Part shown: positions 17,330-23,906 of the stretch, one piece after another | Numbering within the stretch: position 1 is the first letter of the stretch | Layout of the letters: each line of letters opens with the position of its first letter | Assembly (NCBI GenBank): GCA_037127815.1 | Contig: JBAXXP010000002.1 | Span: 1 to 41,489 of the forward strand | DNA: 41,489 nt | Origin: a bacterium | Lineage (GTDB): Bacteria; Patescibacteriota; Minisyncoccia; Phycocordibacterales; CAIZLB01 | Reading direction: 5' to 3' | Made by a program: the position numbers and the translations under genes | Notes under the pieces: generated by a model | The model's input: the letters and a program-made list of their open reading frames with translations, nothing else | Database searches by the model: none | Told to the model about the DNA's origin: nothing

Positions 17330-19639
17330 TTGCTTTCAAGCATGGATTGGAGTATTTTTAATGATAAACTTTCTTCGTCATTAAACACTGGTAAAATATT
17401 TATTGGTGATGGTTCTAATCTAGCAAGCCCAGTGAATCTTTCTGGCGATGCCTCACTTTCTAGTTCTGGTCTACTTACAATTTCAAGTAATGCTATTACT
17501 GCATCAAAAATTCTTGCTGGTAGTGTGAGTTATGACAAAATTCAAAATGTAAGCGGAAATAAACTGTTGGGTAATTCAACTGGTTCATCAGGAGCGGCTG
17601 GAGAAATAAGTTTAGGTAATAGTCTGGTATTTTCTGGAACTGATCTTAAAATCAACGCACCAACTTGTACTACAAATGAGCGTTTGAGTTGGGATGGAAC
17701 ATCTTTTGTTTGTAAAGTTGGAGCAGTCTTTATTAACTCTGTTGCTAATACTTTTCTTGCTGGACCAACGGGTGGTTCAGATGCTACTTCAAGTTACCGT
17801 GCAATTGTAGCTGCAGATCTTGGTGTAGGTACATCTACAAATCAAGAAGTTTTGAGAGGAGACCAAACATGGTTTCAATTATTTGATGGAGGTGGAAAAA
17901 TAAATTCATCAGTGCTTCCAAGCTCTATTACAGGGTCTCTAAAATTCCAGGGAACATGGAATGCAAATACAAACTCACCAAGCCTTACTTCTGGTGGTGT
18001 CGGTGGAGTGAGTGGAGATTTTTATGTTGTTGATGTCGCTGGAACTACAACAGTAGATGCCCACTCAGTATGGAATGTTGGAGATTGGATTATTAACGCT
18101 TCTTCTTCATGGGACCGAGTGCAACAAGGTGCAACGGTTTCTAGTGTAAATGGTGCTGGAGGAGCGGTAGTTCTGACAACTGATAATATTAATGAAGGTA
18201 TTACAAATAAATATTTCTCAAATGTTTTGGCAAGAGGTGCTCTTACAGGTTCTGGTCCTATATCATTTTCAACATCAACTGGAAGTATAGATTGTCCAAC
18301 TTGTTTAGTTAGTACTGGTAATGGAAATTTAGTACAGGGAACAGGGGTTGGTTTAAGTGGAAGTTTAACCGGACGTTTAATTGGTACTGGAAATGTAACT
18401 TTTTCTATAAATAACACAGCTGTGACCGCTGGTAGTTATGGGGCAAGTGCATCTATTCCAACTTTTACTGTGGATGCACAAGGAAGACTTACTTCTGCTG
18501 GTACGACAACTCTTGATACTTCAGCTATCACCTCAGGTACGCTATCTGTCAATCGTGGAGGAACAGGAGTAACAAGCTTTAATTCTCATGGAATTATATA
18601 TGGAAATGGTGGAGGAAATCTTACGTCCACATCGGCTGGTACTGCAGGTCAATTTCTAGTAGCAGATAATTCAGGAATTCCAGCTTTTGTTTCAGCAACA
18701 GGTGATGCAACTTTTGCAACATCAGGAGTTATAACTATTGGTACAGGATCTATTACATCAACAAAAATATTGGATGGAACAATTGCAAATGCTGATATTT
18801 CAGGAAGCGCAGGTATTGCATATGGTAAATTGAATCTTGCTGGGGCTATTTTAAATGCAGATATTGCTACTGGTACAATTGCAAACAATAAGCTTGCAAA
18901 TTCAGTCTTTGGATTAACTTTAGGAAGTTCTGGAAATGATATTTCTTTTTCATCCACATCTATTGCACTCGGAAATACCCTTGTTGTAAATATTCCAAAT
19001 GCATCTTCAATAGCAAGAGGAGTTATTTCTACAAGTACTCAAACTTTTGCTGGTAATAAAATTTTTAACGATTCATTATCAGTTACGGCAACATCAACAT
19101 TTGCTGGTAATTTTATCACTCCTAAAGGTACAGATTATACAACAATTGGAACTCAAGATAATGTAAATCTTGGATCAGGATCATTGATACGTTATACAGG
19201 GATTGGTGATAGTACATTTACTGGACTTGCGGGAGGTACAGACGGTAGGCAAATTCATATAATGAATGCTTCTTCGTACAACATTACACTTTCAGACCAA
19301 GATTCAGCTTCTGTTTCTGCTAATCGATTCACAAACCCTAACGGAACTTCTATAATCATCAGGCCGTTAACTACAGCTATGATACAGTATGATTCCGGTG
19401 CTTCAACATGGAGAATTTTAGCTGTTACACTTTCTGGTTTTTCTATAACTCAAGGTGGTAATGCCTTTGGTGCTGTCTCAACTATTGGTACAACAGATTC
19501 ATATGGATTAAACCTTATCACAAGCGGAAGCACTCGCTTCTCCATCGCCACATCATCAGCTACTCTATCAGGAACAGGTGCCACATCAATTGCTGGAGGA
19601 ACAACACTTGCTCTAACATCAGCTTCAGCATCTAATTAA
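17330..19639 (+). CDS. Main open segment of the frameshifted tail-fibre-like surface protein
   Basis: The longest intact piece, 769 aa from the first ATG, although the frame is open from at least 17096 and the true protein begins further upstream. Composition is Ser/Thr/Gly/Asn-rich with repeated short beta strands. Motifs resemble phage tail-fibre modules: 'SLKFQGTWNANTNSPSL', 'GDFYVVDVAGTTTVD', 'WNVGDWIINASSSWDRVQ', then 'SSVNGAGGAVVLTTDNI', and later 'TLSVNRGGTGVTSFNSHG'. Such proteins are expected to form extended, possibly trimeric fibres on the surface. It lies between the two-component cluster and the peptidoglycan-binding protein, which would be a plausible wall-attachment partner. 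The stop at 19637 is probably artefactual or a mutation. Confidence 0.7.
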   Translation: MLSSMDWSIFNDKLSSSLNTGKIFIGDGSNLASPVNLSGDASLSSSGLLTISSNAITASKILAGSVSYDKIQNVSGNKLLGNSTGSSGAAGEISLGNSLVFSGTDLKINAPTCTTNERLSWDGTSFVCKVGAVFINSVANTFLAGPTGGSDATSSYRAIVAADLGVGTSTNQEVLRGDQTWFQLFDGGGKINSSVLPSSITGSLKFQGTWNANTNSPSLTSGGVGGVSGDFYVVDVAGTTTVDAHSVWNVGDWIINASSSWDRVQQGATVSSVNGAGGAVVLTTDNINEGITNKYFSNVLARGALTGSGPISFSTSTGSIDCPTCLVSTGNGNLVQGTGVGLSGSLTGRLIGTGNVTFSINNTAVTAGSYGASASIPTFTVDAQGRLTSAGTTTLDTSAITSGTLSVNRGGTGVTSFNSHGIIYGNGGGNLTSTSAGTAGQFLVADNSGIPAFVSATGDATFATSGVITIGTGSITSTKILDGTIANADISGSAGIAYGKLNLAGAILNADIATGTIANNKLANSVFGLTLGSSGNDISFSSTSIALGNTLVVNIPNASSIARGVISTSTQTFAGNKIFNDSLSVTATSTFAGNFITPKGTDYTTIGTQDNVNLGSGSLIRYTGIGDSTFTGLAGGTDGRQIHIMNASSYNITLSDQDSASVSANRFTNPNGTSIIIRPLTTAMIQYDSGASTWRILAVTLSGFSITQGGNAFGAVSTIGTTDSYGLNLITSGSTRFSIATSSATLSGTGATSIAGGTTLALTSASASN

Positions 19640-20028
19640 ATATTACATCTGGAACAACAGGAAATCTAAATCTAGACTCTGGATCAACTGGTGCAATTAA
19701 TATTGGAACAAATGCAAATGCAAAGACAGTTACAATTGGAAATGCAACAGGGACAACAACAATCAATGTCAATGCTGGAACTGGGGGTATAAACCTTGGT
19801 GGTCTAGTTACTCTAACAAATGCCTCTACAACAAACCTTTCTGTATCTGGAGCGTTTAATGTTTCAAATATTCTAGCAAGCGGAACAATTACTTCCGGGT
19901 TAATTAATGGTCAAACAATTTCATCGTCTGCAAACTTCACAGGCTCACTTAATGTCTCCGGTCAAACATCCCTAGGTGACGCCTCCTCAACAAACTTTTC
20001 AGCATCAAATGCTTTATATATAGGTGGA

Positions 20029-20532
20029 ATGTCCACAACAACAAATGGAATAGTTAATACTCAAACAAAATATCAAATTGGAGGATCTGATGTTCTAACT
20101 GCAACAGCACTTGGTTCTGGAATTACAAATTCACCTGTGAATCTGGCTGTAACTGGAATCGATGCTGTAAAAACATATGCAACAGCAGATGGAACATATT
20201 CAAATGGTTGGAAATGGTTATTTCATATAACTATTCCAGATGCAGAAAACGGCTTGAATATGAAATTCGATAATTGGTCAAATGGAACTAGCGCTATTTT
20301 ATCGGTAAATAATATGCGTTTTTATTCTGCTCAATCATCAAATGGATCAAATCCTGATAACGCTGTATTAATTTCTCAATCAGGTGTATACGGATCGAAT
20401 ACTTTAAATATAACATCTGATCTCGACGCAACAAAAACTGGAAAACAGGTGGATGTAATTGTGGAAATGTCTGTACCCGTAGGTTCAACTGGTGGATCTT
20501 ATTCAACAAGTTATGGAATTAAAACTCAGTAA
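20029..20532 (+). CDS. C-terminal segment of the frameshifted tail-fibre-like surface protein
   Basis: A 167-aa piece from the first in-frame ATG; the coding frame is open from 19636 and its upstream part ('NITSGTTGNLNLDSGSTGAI', then 'TVTIGNATGTTTINVNAG') continues the repeat style of the preceding segment without a start of its own. The final 120 residues ('VKTYATADGTYSNGWKWLFH' onward) are less repetitive and look like a globular tip domain, of a kind I do not recognise. The next gene's ATG lies four bases after its stop. Confidence 0.6.
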   Translation: MSTTTNGIVNTQTKYQIGGSDVLTATALGSGITNSPVNLAVTGIDAVKTYATADGTYSNGWKWLFHITIPDAENGLNMKFDNWSNGTSAILSVNNMRFYSAQSSNGSNPDNAVLISQSGVYGSNTLNITSDLDATKTGKQVDVIVEMSVPVGSTGGSYSTSYGIKTQ

Positions 20533-20536
20533 TACT

Positions 20537-21394
20537 ATGTATAAGATGAAAAAAATAAACACTCTTATAAAGGTAGATTTTTGTAATATAATAACTGTAC
20601 TTTTGTTTCTAATTATGTGTATATGTTCTAATAACACAGCTAAAGCTTCTGAAGTTACAGGTACATTAAATTCTGGTAGTAGTATAAGTACGGGGATAAG
20701 TGGCACTGTTGTGTCTCCAGTTGTCCCTGTAGCGCCTGCTACACCGACTTACTCGGGTGGAGGTGGCGGAGGAAGTAGTGCGAGTACTGCTATTGTTAAT
20801 TCTCCTGTTAATGTAACTCAGGTATCTGTTTACACGTTTGCAAAAACACTAAAATCAGGGGATTCTAATTCAGATGTCCTTAAACTTCAAAAATTTCTAA
20901 ACGAGAATAATTATAAAATAGCTACTGGGGGTGCTGGTTCTCCTGGAAGAGAAACAAATAGTTTTGGAACCTTAACAAAAAAAGCTTTGATGAAATTTCA
21001 AAAGGATAAAGGATTATCTCAAACTGGAATTTTAGATACAAAAACAATTAGTAAGATAAAAGAAGTTTCAACAACTACAACATCTACACAAGCAGTAACT
21101 CCTAGCGGTAATACATCATTGACTACAGAAAATATTGCAAAAGAAGTTGTACGAGATCATTCGTTTACACAAGATTTGAAAAAAGGGGACACTAATGCTG
21201 ATGTCAAAGCATTACAAATATATCTAAATAGTAATGGATTTAAAATTGCAAAAAATGGTGTAGGTTCGCCAGGAAAAGAAAGTAATAGTTTTGGTGATTT
21301 GACAAGAAAAGCGTTAATGCAGTTTCAAAAAACAAATAATATTCCTGCTACAGGGTACTTTGGACCTACAACAAGAGCTTACTTGAATAAATAA
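20537..21394 (+). CDS. Secreted protein with two peptidoglycan-binding domains
   Basis: A 285-aa exported protein from ATG 20537 (ATG 20546 is an equally good alternative; an upstream in-frame ATG at 20492 would overlap the previous gene). A signal peptide or anchor (about 8-36) is followed by a Gly/Ser-rich linker with 'GGGGGSSAS'. Two PG_binding_1-like repeats follow: about residues 96-172 ('LKSGDSNSDVLKLQKFLNE', then 'TKKALMKFQKDKGL') and about 208-285 ('LKKGDTNADVKALQIYL', then 'TRKALMQFQKTNNI'). There is no catalytic domain, so it is a wall-binding adaptor rather than an enzyme. Four bases separate it from the fibre-like gene, so it may anchor that fibre to peptidoglycan; that is inference. 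Confidence 0.82.
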   Translation: MYKMKKINTLIKVDFCNIITVLLFLIMCICSNNTAKASEVTGTLNSGSSISTGISGTVVSPVVPVAPATPTYSGGGGGGSSASTAIVNSPVNVTQVSVYTFAKTLKSGDSNSDVLKLQKFLNENNYKIATGGAGSPGRETNSFGTLTKKALMKFQKDKGLSQTGILDTKTISKIKEVSTTTTSTQAVTPSGNTSLTTENIAKEVVRDHSFTQDLKKGDTNADVKALQIYLNSNGFKIAKNGVGSPGKESNSFGDLTRKALMQFQKTNNIPATGYFGPTTRAYLNK

Positions 21395-21540
21395 TTGCTT
21401 TTTAAAACAAGTGGATTCCTCCTACTAAGGATGTAGTTTTAGCTCTTACTAAAGGTATTTTGTATCATCCTGTCAATTCAATAAAAGCTGGAGCAACAGA
21501 CAAAATATGCTATTTATATTTTCCAAAATCACTGATAGTG

Positions 21541-21549
21541 TGCTAATAT
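21541..21549 (+). promoter_or_regulatory. Extended -10 of ychF, leaderless
   Basis: TGC-TAATAT ends six bases before the ychF ATG at 21556, placing the start point on the initiation codon. The -35 (around 21521) is weak, as expected with an extended -10. Confidence 0.6.
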
Positions 21550-21555
21550 CACAAC

Positions 21556-22653
21556 ATGAAATTATCAATCGGAATCGTCGGGCTTCCTAACGTCGGAAAA
21601 TCAACGTTATTTAATGCCCTTACAAGAAAATCAGTTCCAGCAGAGAACTACCCGTTCTGTACAATAGACCCATCTGTGGGTGTTGTTCCTGTTCCTGACG
21701 AGAGACTGTATAAGCTTGCTGAATTCTCACAAACTCAAAAAACAGTACCTGCTGCTATTGAGTTTGTTGATATTGCTGGGCTTGTTAAAGGTGCATCTGA
21801 AGGCTCTGGTCTTGGAAATAAATTCTTGGCGCACATTAGAGAGACGGACGCTATTGCTGAAGTTGTCAGAATATTTGAAGATACAAATGTTATACACGTA
21901 GAAGGCTCTGTAAATCCGAAACGTGATATTGAGGTTATTAACCTAGAATTAATTTTAGCGGACCAACAGACTGTTACCAAAAGACTGGTTGGAGTTGAGA
22001 GTGGATCAAAGAGAAATGATAAAGCAGCTATTGCTGAGAAAGCTGTTCTTGTGAAAATCGCTGCAGCACTTGAGGAGGCTAAACTTGCTTCAACTGTGGA
22101 GTTAACTGAGGATGAGGTGGAGATCGTAAAAGGAATGCATTTATTGAGCATGAAGCCAATAATGTATATTTTGAATAAGAAGGCTGGTGGAACTAATTTG
22201 GACGAATTAAAGGACGAAAGATGGACAGAGCTTATGGATTTTCTTAAAGAGCAAAATGCTAAGTGGACAATAGTTGATGCTGGAATCGAACATGAATTGA
22301 AAGATCTAGAAGGGGAGGATAAGGATATTTTTAGAAAGGAGCTTGGTGCACATGACGATGGTGTTGACTCACTAATCAAGAAGGGTTATGAGCTACTTGA
22401 CCTTGAAACTTATTTTACTACTGGAGTTGTGGAAACTAGGGCGTGGACAATTGCACGAGGTTCAACTGCACCGGTCGCTGGAATGGCAATTCACACTGAT
22501 TTTAAAGATAAATTCATACGAGCTGAAATTGTTTTCTGGAAAGATTTAATAGGCGCAGGATCATACGTGGCTGCAAAAGAGAAAGGTCTAATTAGAACAG
22601 AGGGTAAAGAATATGTAGTAAAAGACGGCGATGTAATTGAGTTTAAGATATAA
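21556..22653 (+). CDS. ychF: Redox-regulated ATPase/GTPase YchF (Ola1 family)
   Basis: Universal P-loop NTPase of the Obg superfamily that binds ribosomes and, in characterised members, prefers ATP. At 365 aa it is full length. G1 is 'GLPNVGKST' (residues 8-16), G3 'DIAGLVKGASEGSGLGNKFL' (about 73 onward), and the G4 position is 'NKKAG' rather than NKxD, the family hallmark linked to ATP preference. The C-terminal TGS domain includes 'TRAWTIARGSTAPVAGMAIH' and ends in 'VKDGDVIEFKI'. It is transcribed alone from a leaderless promoter. Confidence 0.96.
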   Translation: MKLSIGIVGLPNVGKSTLFNALTRKSVPAENYPFCTIDPSVGVVPVPDERLYKLAEFSQTQKTVPAAIEFVDIAGLVKGASEGSGLGNKFLAHIRETDAIAEVVRIFEDTNVIHVEGSVNPKRDIEVINLELILADQQTVTKRLVGVESGSKRNDKAAIAEKAVLVKIAAALEEAKLASTVELTEDEVEIVKGMHLLSMKPIMYILNKKAGGTNLDELKDERWTELMDFLKEQNAKWTIVDAGIEHELKDLEGEDKDIFRKELGAHDDGVDSLIKKGYELLDLETYFTTGVVETRAWTIARGSTAPVAGMAIHTDFKDKFIRAEIVFWKDLIGAGSYVAAKEKGLIRTEGKEYVVKDGDVIEFKI

Positions 22654-22662
22654 TATCTGATA

Positions 22663-22714
22663 TTGACAAGGTGTTGACAAAACAGTTGACGAAACATTGA
22701 TAATGTGCTAAAAA
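22663..22714 (+). promoter_or_regulatory. Promoter region with four helically phased TTGAC/T motifs
   Basis: TTGAC occurs at 22663, 22674 and 22686, and TTGAT at 22697: spacings of 11, 12 and 11 bases, about one helical turn each. The third, TTGACG (22686-22691), lies exactly 17 bases before the extended -10 TGC-TAAAAA (22709-22714), making a usable promoter with a leader of about 20 bases. The others may be regulator half-sites or alternative -35 elements. Confidence 0.5.
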
Positions 22715-22737
22715 TAGAGTATTAATTAACAAAACAA

Positions 22738-23787
22738 ATGTCTACCGCAAACATAGTATTGGCTTTTAAGCCAAAGAACGTTACAAAGAAGCTCCTATCT
22801 TCGCTAACAGATAGGGCTAAGCTTGTTGTAACAAAGCGTTACGGACTTGATAAGGACGGTGAAAAGATGACCTTAGAGGCCATTGGAGAGCAATACTCAA
22901 TCACTCGTGAACGTGTTCGTCAGATTGAGCACGCTGCCCTTATCAACATCAGAAAGTCAGCTGCTTACAAGCAAGAGAAGGCTGCTTTTGATGAATTACA
23001 TTCTGTTATCGATTCTCTTGGAGCATTTCTTGCGGAAGATGATCTTCTTACAATTCTATCTAAGGATGCATCAGCAAGAAATCATATTCACTTTATGTTG
23101 GTAGTTGGAGAAGATTTCAGAAAAGAAAAAGAGGATGTAGAATTCAAGCACAGATGGAATATTGATCAATCTCTATCAAAAAAGATTCACGAAGCTATCA
23201 GAAAACTATATCAAAGTCTTGGCGATGAATCTCTTATCCCAGAATCAGAAATCTTACAAGAATTTTTAAAGCATCTACAAGATGTTAACCAAAAGTACTT
23301 AACAGAAGAAATTGCAAAAAGATGGTTGTCTGTTTCTAAAAATTTAGATAAAAATCCATTAGGTGAATGGGGAAAAGCTGATTCATCAAATGTTAGAACT
23401 AAGGGTATTAGAGACTATGCATTTCTTGCTATGAGAAAGCATGGTTCACCAATTCACTTCCGTGATATTGCAAAGCAAATTGAGAAACTATTTGATAAAA
23501 AGGCACACATTGCTACGACTCACAATGAGCTTATAAAAGACAAGAGATTCGTTCTTGTTGGAAGAGGTTTATACGCTTTAAGTGAATGGGGATATCTAAG
23601 TGGCGTTGTTAAGGATGTTATCAAGAAGGTCTTAGATAAAAATGGTCCATTAACTAAAGAAGAAATAATAAAGAAGGTTCTTAAAGAAAGATATGTTAAG
23701 GAAAATACTATATTAGTAAACCTACAAAACAATAAGCTATTTAAGAAAGATAAAGAAGGAAAGTATCATTACGTAGAGAAGGAATAA
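22738..23787 (+). CDS. Sigma-70 region 4-like protein with HARE-HTH domains
   Basis: A 349-aa predicted transcription regulator. Residues about 20-85 match sigma region 4.2 ('TLEAIGEQYSITRERVRQIE'), the -35-binding helix-turn-helix of primary sigma factors, but no region 2 is present, so it cannot act as an ordinary sigma factor. A helical middle (90-215) leads to a HARE-HTH domain (about 222-290, 'AFLAMRKHGSPIHFRDIAKQ' and 'GRGLYALSEWGY') and a second, shorter one (about 295-345), related to the RpoE delta-subunit/HB1/ASXL winged helix. It may modulate RNA polymerase at -35 elements. The repeated TTGAC motifs in front of its own gene resemble -35 hexamers, suggesting autoregulation; this is inference. 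A strong terminator follows. Confidence 0.8.
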   Translation: MSTANIVLAFKPKNVTKKLLSSLTDRAKLVVTKRYGLDKDGEKMTLEAIGEQYSITRERVRQIEHAALINIRKSAAYKQEKAAFDELHSVIDSLGAFLAEDDLLTILSKDASARNHIHFMLVVGEDFRKEKEDVEFKHRWNIDQSLSKKIHEAIRKLYQSLGDESLIPESEILQEFLKHLQDVNQKYLTEEIAKRWLSVSKNLDKNPLGEWGKADSSNVRTKGIRDYAFLAMRKHGSPIHFRDIAKQIEKLFDKKAHIATTHNELIKDKRFVLVGRGLYALSEWGYLSGVVKDVIKKVLDKNGPLTKEEIIKKVLKERYVKENTILVNLQNNKLFKKDKEGKYHYVEKE

Positions 23788-23806
23788 TTTAAATATTTAA
23801 AAAAAT

Positions 23807-23845
23807 AAAATAAGCCTAGATTTTAAAATCTAGGCTTATTTTTTA
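23807..23845 (+). terminator. Intrinsic terminator after the HARE-HTH gene
   Basis: AATAAGCCTAGATTTT (23809-23824) pairs perfectly with the adjacent AAAATCTAGGCTTATT (23825-23840), followed by a T tract. The A tract before it would let it work on both strands. Confidence 0.92.
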
Positions 23846-23894
23846 ATCTGTAAATTTGATGCATAATATTAAAGACATTTATATTTTTTTGTAT

Positions 23895-23900
23895 TACAAT
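23895..23900 (+). promoter_or_regulatory. -10 of the propeller-protein gene, leaderless
   Basis: TACAAT ends six bases before the ATG at 23907, with AAGACA (23872-23877) as a possible -35 at 17-base spacing. It supports ATG 23907 over the in-frame ATG upstream at 23856. Confidence 0.5.
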
Positions 23901-23906
23901 TATCCT

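Larger units (their letters stand above)
17001..20532 (+). pseudogene. Tail-fibre-like, beta-strand-repeat surface protein gene broken by two frameshifts
   Basis: Read through two single-base corrections, this is one gene for an exported protein of about 1177 aa. The first piece (17001-17105) codes for a signal-peptide start, 'MNFHKIKISVKDN', then 'VRLAFFVAVF', and hits TAG at 17103. Adding one T to the T6 run at 17086-17091 continues it into 'FAVAVGVANATVYQPGETL', a typical CPR surface-protein N-terminus that is open through to 19639. There TAA interrupts again; adding one base near 19636 joins it to a frame open to 20532. Both breaks need the same +1 base correction, so assembly or homopolymer errors are as likely as genuine decay. 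Programmed frameshifting is less likely but not excluded. Confidence 0.75.

Noticed and set aside
23520-23732. Minus-strand open frame inside the HARE-HTH gene
   Set aside because: Antisense to a well-supported coding region and without a promoter or family signature.
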